Below, in pieces: positions 55,624 through 64,000 of a stretch of 64,000 nt of DNA (its first letter is position 1; each line of letters starts with the position of its first letter). Where the stretch lies: positions 55,946,814 to 56,010,813 of the forward strand of contig CM053276.1 in assembly GCA_028583415.1 (NCBI GenBank). Direction: 5' to 3'. The DNA is from Protea cynaroides. Its lineage: Eukaryota; Streptophyta; Magnoliopsida; Proteales; Proteaceae. The position numbers and the translations under genes are program-made. Under the pieces are notes generated by a model, which saw only the letters and a program-made list of their open reading frames with translations, had not been told where the DNA came from and made no database searches.

Positions 55624-57921
55624 TGTCACACCCCAATCTGAACCAACCAGAATGGTGTGATGAACCATCTATGATCCAACAGTTCAACCAAGATCTCGAA
55701 TAGGCCGTGTCCATTTGTTTAAACCAGATACAACGATAACCATAAGAGAGTAAATAAACAATAGCGGAAGTCTTTAATATTAATGAACTGAGTATCTAAC
55801 AGTGATAACATAATTAATAATCCAATTATCTCCAAATAACAAATGACATAAAAATAAATTAATCAACTATATTTTCTGATAATCCAACAACTAAATCTAA
55901 TCGAAAACACATGAGTTACACTCGCACGATGAATCATGCATCTCCACCATAACTTCCATGTCAATCGCAGTAACATGCCCGTACATTGGTGCATTCATAT
56001 AATCTTCCACAGTAGGACCAACATCATCAACTAAAAATATTCAATGTCGAAAGGGTGAGCACACATCACGGCTTAGTTAGCAAACAAAACAATACAACAA
56101 ATATATGCATGCATTCAATTCATATCTTTGGTTTGATTCATAAGTTTATGATGTGCAATAGAAAGGATTGGTGACCGCCACACCTCTATACACGAGTGTG
56201 TGAAGCTGCCCAATGGATCAAACACCATTGCCGTCCCACATGCACCCATCATGGAATAGAGATAGAGCTAAAGTGCCCGGATCAAACACCGCATACCACT
56301 TTCCCTGATGCCCTACCCATACCAACACGTAAGCCCCTATTGGAAGGGCTTGCAAACTAGGATCGCAACTAACCAATCCTAATGTCAAACAGTGTATCTA
56401 AGGCCTCACCCCCGCATCTCTTAATACGTCCATAGAGATAGAGCTAAGGCCCCCTGGCAGAGTTAGAGACTACACGGTCCAAGACCACCTCCCCTGATGC
56501 CCTACGATGTAATAGTTCTGCTAAGTAATGGCGATACGACAATGTTAGTGGGCAAGACTTGAGTAGAGATAGAGCTAGAGTTTGGTGACCAAGATGAACC
56601 ACAATGCCACGTCCTCCCCCTGATGCTCTACTCGCATCAAGCACACTAACCACACACATACATTCACATGCCTATTCTTAACATCATCATCATCATGATG
56701 TTATAAATATACAAAATATGCATGAACAGTAATAATAGGAATATTGGATGACATGTGAAATGCACATTACAAGCATACAAGCATGGAATCATGGCATTGG
56801 ACTTAATAAGTAAAACAGTTTATTATTAGCCAATTAATTTACAACTTGTTCCCTCACCTTTGGTCGATTGTAGTTCCTCGTTCAAGGTTTGTAAATCTCT
56901 TTTAGACCACTTGGAAACCTAACAAGTTTATAGATTTTAAATTAAAATTTATTTCCAGCAATTCAGACTAACAGAAACTGAGTGGTTGTAGGTGTGGCAG
57001 CACCTGTGGTCTCAGTTTCTACGACCACAGGGTGTGTGGTCGCAAGATGTGGTCCCATATCATGCGACCACACATGCAACCACACCCTCCCTGAAACTTG
57101 CCGAGGGTATGTGGTCGATCATGTGTCTCTCGTGTGGTCCATAAGATACGACCACACATGCGATCACACATGTGATGGTCGAGTTTTAACTCCCAATTCG
57201 ATTCCTTCATGTTTTCATTCCTTGGCTTATCATCATGATCCTTCTTGTGATTGTTCTATGGCTTAAAACTAGTAGTTTTACACAATCCATCATCCTAATA
57301 GATTTCTTCCATGGATCTCTTAGAATTTATCCAAGGATTTATGATTGGGTCTCACTTTGAATCCCTATTCTCCTTCATGATCTATTCTAGGCATTTAATT
57401 GATATGGGGAATGTTTTCATACCTTAAACTTATTGAAGATTCAGGGTTCTCTCTGAATTTCCTCCTCTTAATCTTCCTATTCAATTCTCCTTCTCTTCCT
57501 CCTCTTCTTTTTCTCTCTCATTCAGTTTGAGTTTAAAAGGAGGAAAGGGGCTAAGGGACGTCCTATATATAAAGGAAAACCCTCTATATAAAGCCCTACA
57601 TAGACTAGGAAAGAACCCCCTTCGGATTAGGATGGTTTTCTAATCACGGAGTCTGATTGGTTTCGCGTGGTCACAGAACGCATCAACCACACAGTAAAAA
57701 ACTTGCGACCACACGACCCAAATTTCTGTGGTCGCTTTAATCTGAGGTATGGTCGACCACACCTATTTAGGTATGCGACCACACTCCTAATTGACTATTT
57801 TTGGGTTCAATTTCATTCCTGGTGTAGTGATTTCTTCACGCACTTGGTCCGCTTGACCCGACCATGATAGGAAGACCAGATACAAGGTGGTAAAATCGGT
57901 TAGAACAATACGGGTCTTATA
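55624..57921 (-). repeat. E4 3' LTR (family D-like)
   Basis: 2298 bp. Minus strand TATAAGACCC (57921, first TGT decayed to TAT) to GGTGTGACA (55624). Motif zones are at 56985-57185 and 57660-57785. TATA (TTTATATATAGGACGTCCC, minus) is near 57570. Donor ATTTAAG|GTATGA is near 57420. The mini-exon (61 nt) is between TTGTTAG and AAAG|GTGAGGG, about 56860-56922. The terminal exon is 56030-55897. Confidence 0.88.
55897..56030 (-). other. LTR terminal exon with CECxxC mini-ORF (E4)
   Basis: 134 nt after ATTTTTAG. It reads DDVGPTVEDYMNAPMYGHV and ends EMHDSSCECNSCVFD plus stop. Joined to the 61-nt mini-exon the frame stays open through it (DLQTLNEELQSTK upstream). No start codon is found upstream of YMNAP. 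Confidence 0.5.
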
Positions 57922-57935
57922 ACTCCCCCCTCTTA
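57922..57935 (-). other. Polypurine tract, E4
   Basis: Minus-strand AAGAGGGGGGAGT lies directly before the 3' LTR. It corresponds to 13473-13487 in E2. Confidence 0.7.
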
Positions 57936-57949
57936 TTATAAATTTTATC

Positions 57950-58251
57950 CTCGAAATTTGCACATATCTTTCGAGTTGAAAAGGTGAGGATATTGCTTTC
58001 GCATGGCATTCTCTTTTTCCCATGTGATCTCTTCTGCATCTTGGCTTCTCCAAGTAACCTTAACATAATGAATGTCACGGTTGCATAGACGTTGAACCTT
58101 TCAGCTGGTAATTTCAGTTGGTGCTACTTTGAATGTTAAATCATCAGTTACACCCGGTGGATCCACTGTGATAACGTGTGTTGGATCTCTGACGTACTTC
58201 TTTAGTAATGAGATATGAAATACATTATCCACACTTGACATAGATGGGGGT
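57950..58251 (-). pseudogene. pol: E4 pol C-terminus, chromodomain
   Basis: Minus-strand chromodomain-type end with VTWRSQDAEEITWEKE and RKQYPHLF, stopping near 57958 (MCKF-like end as in E2). A stop near 58110 breaks it. The upstream side is cut by S3 (TSD GGGGT, 58247-58251) and continues at 60588. Confidence 0.82.
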
Positions 58252-58559
58252 TGTAAGACCCGCACTCTGTAAACCCGGTTTTAACCTTGGTTTTGTGTCG
58301 TAGCAGGTCTTCCGATCATCACCAGGCCAGACGGGACGAGCGGATGACAAACAGGTACGAAATCGGATCAAAGACGGTTAATTAATCATCATTTTATGTT
58401 GACCGGTCGATGGTACCGGTCTTGGTACCGGTCGACCAGTCAGCTCTGCGCAGCTGAGTGCGGAGATCCAGAAATTGACTTCTGAGGGTCCCACTTTCCT
58501 GATTTCAAATCCTAAGTCTTTCCTGATCCTAATAGGGTTACTAAAACCTAATTCTATCC

Positions 58560-58567
58560 TATAAATA
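58560..58567 (+). promoter_or_regulatory. LTR TATA box (S3)
   Basis: CCTATAAATACACCC, a typical plant TATA context, about 120 bp after the TACCGGTCGA motif zone and before a purine-rich leader. Confidence 0.72.
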
Positions 58568-59223
58568 CACCCTTAAACCTCCTCAAATCCTTTCCATTAT
58601 CTCTCATAAACCTTAGAGAAGAGAAGGAGGTTGGAAAGGAGAAGGAGCTAGGAAGAAGAAGAAGGTGCCGCCATTACCGTTCGACGACGCTCATGTTACG
58701 CCAGTCAACGGTAAGTGTTTTAATCATTCTTCTTACTGTATGACTTTAGGTTAGTTGTGTGGGTGGATCAATACCATGCAAGTAGGTATTGATCTAAAAC
58801 CCTAAATTGGCCAATAAACCCTAAGTTGCCGTCAAACCTTAGATTCGAGTTCCGAGATGATATTCATCGAAACGAGACTTGAATGAGTTGGGGATAACTC
58901 TAACTCAATGATTAGACTTAGAATGGATAGGAGAAACCCTGGAAACCCATGGAGGATGATCGACGGCAGTCGAAAAAAACCGAAGTATGGTCTTCCAGAG
59001 ACATACCGATCGACTATACCGGTTGCACACAGTGCGGCCGGTATGTGCCACCGGTACCTTCCGGGAGGCTGGTCGACCATACCGGTCGCCAGTCTTCCCC
59101 ACAGAGCTGCGACCGGTACATGCCACCGGTCAGCTCTGTGAGGGTATTTTGTAACTTTGTTGGTTTCCAACCAACATGAAACTCTAAGGAAACTATTCTA
59201 ATGAAACCCTAATAATATTGTAG

Positions 59224-59283
59224 GACTTTGTGACTTCCCGTTTGGATCTTGCGACGTGGAGCAAGCTAACAAACGAGCGTCAG
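59224..59283 (+). other. Predicted LTR mini-exon (S3)
   Basis: 60 nt between acceptor ATATTGTAG and donor TCAG|GTAAGGG. It is open in phase with the terminal exon (LCDFPFGSCDVEQANKRAS). Size matches the mini-exons of the other LTR families (60-62 nt) although the sequence differs. Confidence 0.5.
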
Positions 59284-60162
59284 GTAAGGGAATCTGACCT
59301 AAACCTAATAATTAATGGACAGTAAATCATTGTTAACCACCTGATTATATCTAATGTGATGTTTGTTCATATTCACATGCCATCTTTTAATTTAAGTTAT
59401 TATTACTGTTCATGCATTGTTAGGATGTGATTGTTAAACATGTGATTGTTTTTGTTAGTGTGTGGAGTGGGGCATGGGCCTGAGATCGCTCCTCACACTA
59501 GCACTTTTTATAGTATTCTATCTTAACATGCTTGGTACGGGTGGGGCATCAGGGGAAGGTCGTGGTTCGGTGGTCTCCGATGTTGATGCTGGCCTAGCCA
59601 TGGTTATGTGACACTGTGGTCTCCGAGGTCGACGCTAGCTTGTCCGTGATGCTTTAGCTCTATCTCTATGCTGTAGGGAGTTATTTTGGGATATGGTCTA
59701 CCTACGTATTGTTTTTATCCTAGTGGGTTAGTTGCGGATAGGGCATCAGGGGAGGTGTGGGAATGCCTTAGCTCTATCTCTATGCCATAGACAACTGTGC
59801 TGGGATAGAGCTTACATTGATGACATATAGGATTGGTTAGTTGCGAGCCCAGTTTGTGAGCCCTGGCCAGTAGTGGCTTAGGTACTGGTATGGGTAGAGC
59901 ATCAGGGGAGGTACGGGGGTATCTTAGCTCTATCTTTATTCCATGATGGGTGCATGTAGGCCAATGGGGGTGTGATCCATGAGGTGCCACACACTCGTGT
60001 ATAGAGGTGCGGGGGCCACCAAACCTTTCTATAGCACATTGCAAACTTAAAACCAGACCACAGCATAAAATGATTGTTACTCATGCATAATATTGTGAAA
60101 TTTTTTGATTATCTTACTGAGCTAAGTTGTGAGCTCACCCTTTGTATATACATTGTTTTTAG

Positions 60163-60296
60163 ATGTTGATGCAGGTTACATGGTGGATGACTATATGAAC
60201 GCTCCGGCGTATAGTGATGTTGCTCTTTTGGGTGTACAGGCAGGAGAGGACGAGCATGACGCTTCATGCGAGTGCCCTTTCTGCGTGTACCTGTGA
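60163..60296 (+). other. LTR terminal exon with CECxxC mini-ORF (S3)
   Basis: 134 nt after TGTTTTTAG. It reads DVDAGYMVDDYMNAPAYSDV and ends EHDASCECPFCVYL plus TGA (60294-60296). Compared with S2 it has many base changes but no length change. The fixed residues are DAG, YMNAP, Y, V and HDxSCECxxC, including synonymous changes at the Cys, Asn, Ala and Asp codons. Confidence 0.52.
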
Positions 60297-60587
60297 TCGG
60301 ATTTTGTTTATTCATTTCAGTTATTTTCATTTGATATTAAAGAGATGTAAAAGATATTTATTTTATGTTTGGATTTGAATAATTGGATACTTATTTAATT
60401 TATCAATAGATACTCAGTTCATTCTATTTTAAAGACTTCCGCTGTACTATTATATTCTGATTGTGGTTATGTGTGATGGTTTGTATGGGTGGACACGGCC
60501 TATTCGAGATCCTGGTGTGAACCGTTGGTTCAATGACGGTTTACTCACACCATTCTGGTTGGATCAGAATTGGGGTCTGACAGGGGT

Positions 60588-63500
60588 AGTGCTAACTGAT
60601 ATGCCACTTTTTCACATTTAGCTAGAATCTCATATGGCCTGATATATCTTGGACTTAGCTTCCCTTTCTGTCCTAATCGTTTTAAGCCTCGCCTAGGTGA
60701 TACTTTCAAGAATACCTTATCACCTATGACGAATTCAAGGTCTCGATGTCGATTATCTGCATATTATTTTTGACGATTCTGAGCTATTCTAACTCTCTCC
60801 TTGATAATGTCGACTACTCGACAAGTCTCTTCAACAAACTCTGGTCCAACAATACTCCGTTCCCTAAATTCATTCCAAAATAAAGGAGTTCGACACTTCC
60901 TACCATACAGTACTTCATAGGGTGACATCTATATAGTAGCCTGATAGCTGTTGTTATAGGAAAACTCGATCAATGGTATTTTCTCATCCCATGATCCTTT
61001 AAAATCAATAATACAGGCTCGAAGCATGTCTTCTAAAATCTGAATGGTACGCTCCGACTGTCCATCTGTCTGAGGATGGAATGCAGTACTGAACTTCAAT
61101 ATTGTACCCATAGCCTTCTCTAATCCTTTCCAAAACTTTGAGGTAAAGCGTTGGTCTTTGTCGGACACAATGCTTTTAGGAACACCATGTAATCTGACAA
61201 TATTATCCACATATAGCTTGGCTAACCTCTTTAGAGTATACTGAGGTCGTATAGCTATGAAATGAGCTGTCTTGCTCAAACGATCCACAACCACCCAGAC
61301 CGCATCAACTACTCTGGGTCAATGGTAACCCGGTGACAAAGTTCTTAATGATGCAATCCCATTTCAATGCTGGTTCAGGTAGTGGTTGCAACAATCCTGC
61401 AGTTCTTTGCCTTTCAACCTTTACCTTCTGACAATTTAGGCATTGAGACATAAATTTAGCTACATCCGCCTTCATTCCTCTCCACGAATACAACTTCTTC
61501 AAATCATGATACATCTTCGTACTTCCAGGTTGTAAGGAATAAGCGGTGGTGTGAGCTTCCTTCATTAGCCTATGTCTAATATCCAAGCCTTTATTTTTAG
61601 GAACACATACTCTTCCTTTGTATTTTAGTACCTTTTCAACGTCCAAGGTAAACTCAGGAGTAGTCCTACCTTCTTCGATGTCATCTTGCACCGTTCTTAG
61701 ATAAGGGTCTGATTTAATAGCGGCATTCACTTCGTCTAATATATCAGGTATGATCTTCAATGTGTTAAACATATTTAGAAACCGATGAATAAACCCTTGG
61801 TTGGTTGATCCACCCGGTGTATCTATCATGAACTTCTCATTACCATGATTGAATACTTTTTTGATAATATACATTGCCGCATTCGTCTTAACTTCTCCCT
61901 GAGATTTTGTCATTGTTTTTCTGCTTAATGCATCAGCAACTACATTAGCCTTTCCTGGATGATACTGGATATTGCAATCACAATCCTTCAATAGTTCCAG
62001 CCATCTTCTTTGTCTCATGTTCAACTCCTTCTGATTAAAAAGATAAGTGAAACTCTTATGATCTGATTTAATCTGAAATTTCTCTCCATACAAATAATGT
62101 CTCCATATCTTGATAGCATGTACTACTGTTGTTAATTCCAAGTCATGAGTGGGATAGTTCTTCTCATGGGTCTTCAGTTGTCTTGATGCATACACAACTA
62201 CTTGTTCTCCTTGCATAAGCACACATCCTAAACCCAACCCAGACGCATCAATGTACAATGTAAAGGGTTGTCCTAGGATAGGAATAGTCAAGATGGGAGT
62301 GGATATCAATCTAACTTTCAATGTTTGAAAACCTTCCTCACATTTGTCAGTCCAAACAAACTTTTCTCCTTTCTTAATCAAACTGATAAGAGGTACGACG
62401 ATTATAGAGTAATCCTCCACAAAATTTTGCAACACTCTTAGGTGCTTCCCACTTCACAATGACTTCAATCTTGCTAGGATCTACTTTAATTCCCTCAACA
62501 GATACAACATGGCCTAAGAAAGTGACTTCATTTAGTCAAAACTCACACTTTGTAAATTTGGTGTAAAGCTTCTCATTTCTTAATCGCTGCAGAGCGGCTC
62601 TTAGATTCGTGACATGAGTTTCTTTGTCCTTAGAGTAGACTAATATATCATTAATAAACACAATGACTGACGTATTCAACATATCATGGAATACTCGATT
62701 TATGAGTTCCATAAAAGTTGCGGGTGCGTTAGTTAATCCAAAAGAAATAACTAAAAATTCATAATGTCCACATCTTGTTATGAATGCTGTTTCTGGAATA
62801 TCACCTTCCTTGATCTTCAACTGATGGTATCCTAACCGAAGATCAATCTTGGAGACACCTTGGCACCTTGCAACTAATCGAACAAGTCATCGATCTGAGG
62901 CAATGGGTACCAATTCTTGATTGTAAGCTTATTCAATTCTCAATAGTCTATACACAGTTGAATGCTACCGTCCTTCTTTTTCACAAACAATACTGGTGCT
63001 CCCCATGTTGATATGCTCGGTCTGATATAACCCTTATCCAGTAATTCCTATAATTGTACCTTCAGTTCCTTTAGTTCAGTAGGAGCCATTCGATAGGGTG
63101 CTTTAGATACTGGTGCGGCTTCGGGTATAAGATCTATAACGAACTCTGTCGCTCGGTCGAGTGGTAGTCCTGGTAGTTCATCAAGAAATACATCCAGAAA
63201 GTCATGCACAACATTAATATCCTCTACTTGTGGTGCTTCCTTGGTGAGATCAACCACATATACTAGATACCCAACTCTTCCATTCTCGAGGTATTTTCTA
63301 GCCTTTAATGCAAAGAGAATGAGTTTTCATTTACGGGGAAGTTTATTCCCACAAAACTAAACTCTGCTCCTTCTTAGTCTTTAAATGACAATTTCTTTTT
63401 TGCACATAATAGGTTTGCAGAATACTGAGCTAACCAATCCATTCCCAAGATAACGTCAAAGTTTGCCATCTTGAGTTGAATTAAGGTTGCATCCAAAATC

Positions 63501-63744
63501 TTCTTGCCGATAAGAACTGGACATGGTCCATAACCATTTTCTAGTTCCACTTCTAATCCCATAGGTGATCGTACAAGCAATTTGTAGTCTAAGGATCTGA
63601 GGGATAGATTTAGCTTCTTTCTAAATCACATAGATATAAAAGAATGAATAGTTCCTGAATCAAAGATTACTCTGGTGGGTAGGCCATTAATAGATACAAT
63701 ACTTGTGATTTGTTTTAATTTAGTCTATATGCTCACACAAGGTA
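60588..63744 (-). pseudogene. pol: E4 pol: integrase, RNase H, RT, protease
   Basis: Minus strand. Integrase core 60929-61294 is open, with D in MVVDRLSK, D in IVSDKDQRF and E in GQSERTIQ. A 376-residue frame (61305-62435) holds RNase H ([26 protein letters not shown]) and the integrase H2C2 finger (EAHTTAY ... CLNCQKVK). About 40 bp are deleted near 62430. RT 62536-62820 has [10 protein letters not shown], but the catalytic motif reads FINDIL, one Asp changed to Asn. Protease (about 63374-63744) has DSGTIHSFI in place of DSGATHSFI. A frameshift separates 61294 and 61305. It is the most complete pol in the window but inactive. Confidence 0.9.
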
Positions 63745-64000
63745 ATACAAAATGAAAGGTTCAAGTCATACCTATGACTACATCAGGCGATGCGACAACA
63801 TCCTCAGATGTAACTGCATAAACCTTTCCTTGTTGTAGCTGCTTCCTGGGCTTAGGAGTTGAATAATGTCCAATTTTATTACAGTTAAAGCATTTTAGTC
63901 CCTCACTATTTTGCTTCTGTTGAGGTTAGATTGTAGGAGTAGTCTTGGTTGCAGCATTTAAGCCTTAAGTACAGTAGAGTTTCAAGGTCTTTGTGTTCCT
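63745..64000 (-). pseudogene. gag: E4 gag C-terminus (cut by window)
   Basis: Minus strand. The zinc knuckle reads CFNCNKIGHYS and then jumps to TPKPRKQ (about 63845-63895), so the last Cys ligand is lost by a short deletion. Downstream residues match E1 and E2 (LQQGKVYAVTSEDVVASPDV). The rest of gag and any antisense gene lie beyond the window. Confidence 0.8.

Larger units (their letters stand above)
58252..60582 (+). mobile_element. S3: solo LTR (family E) nested in E4 pol
   Basis: 2331 bp from TGTAAGACCC to GGTCTGACA, TSD GGGGT (58247-58251/60583-60587). Motif zones use TACCGGTCG forms (58400-58440 and 59005-59130). TATA TATAAATA is at 58560-58567. Donor AACG|GTAAGTG ends exon 1 at 58710. 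The mini-exon is 59224-59283 and the terminal exon 60163-60296. Between them are three modules with GCATCAGGGGAGG and TTAGCTCTATCTCTAT. Confidence 0.93.
55624..64000 (-). mobile_element. E4: Tekay-type chromovirus, 3' part
   Basis: 3' LTR 55624-57921, polypurine tract, then minus-strand chromodomain, integrase, RNase H, RT, protease and the zinc-knuckle end of gag up to the window edge. Solo LTR S3 is nested at 58252-60582. The 5-bp site before the LTR is ATAAT (55619-55623), and the partner lies outside. Pol resembles E1 and E2, while the LTR motif zones are of the GTGTGGTCG type seen in E3. Confidence 0.9.

Overview
The window is plant nuclear DNA made almost entirely of nested Ty3/gypsy LTR retrotransposons. 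I found no host gene, rRNA, tRNA, CRISPR array or prokaryotic operon. Evidence for a plant: chromovirus gag-pol of the Tekay/Del type, Tat-type gag-protease-RT, an antisense ORF resembling the 'putative plant transposon protein' domain, and plant-like TATA boxes and splice sites. I would guess a large-genome angiosperm but cannot name the species.

Layout. The oldest layer is a plus-strand Tat-lineage element (here T1), broken into five pieces: 7636-8836 (gag), 22698-24008 (gag end and protease), 26356-26731 (protease-RT linker), 36941-37028 (start of RT) and 55275-55623 (RT core). The pieces total about 3.3 kb and can be rejoined because each complete insertion has a matching 5-bp target duplication: CACCA (8832-8836/22693-22697), GTTGA (24004-24008/26356-26360), GTGGT (26727-26731/36941-36945) and CTATC (37024-37028/55275-55279). 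The insertions are: E1 (1-7635, minus, Tekay, cut by the window); E2 (8837-22692, minus, Tekay, holding solo LTR S1 at 10808-13123, TSD TATAG); S2 (24009-26355, plus, solo LTR); E3 (26732-36940, minus, Tekay subfamily); E5 (37029-55274, plus, 18.2 kb, no gag-pol, 3.67-kb LTRs about 99% identical by eye); and E4 (55624 to beyond 64000, minus, Tekay, holding solo LTR S3 at 58252-60582, TSD GGGGT). E5 also carries a 2.2-kb foreign segment (44160-46401) with a truncated LTR, S4.

All gag-pol copies are dead, with nonsense codons, frameshifts, lost catalytic residues and deletions. The domain order gag, protease, RT, RNase H, integrase, chromodomain can still be read, with a tRNA-iMet-type primer site and a purine tract before the 3' LTR.

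Three features go beyond a routine transposon nest. (1) E1 and E2 carry a divergent antisense gene of about 425 codons upstream of gag, with its own spliced 5' leader. (2) The Tekay-type LTRs contain a gene-like unit (TATA box, conserved splice sites, a 60-62 nt mini-exon, and a terminal exon of 134 nt in three LTR families) that could encode a small CECxxC peptide. (3) The LTRs carry arrays of a GGTCG(A/C) motif whose flanking arms differ by LTR family (ATGG-TCGA-CCAT, TAGGG-TCGA, TGTGG-TCGA, TACCGG-TCGA-CCGGTA). The arrays flank the LTR TATA box and also lie just upstream of the antisense gene. Points 2 and 3 come from comparing copies within this window and have not been tested.
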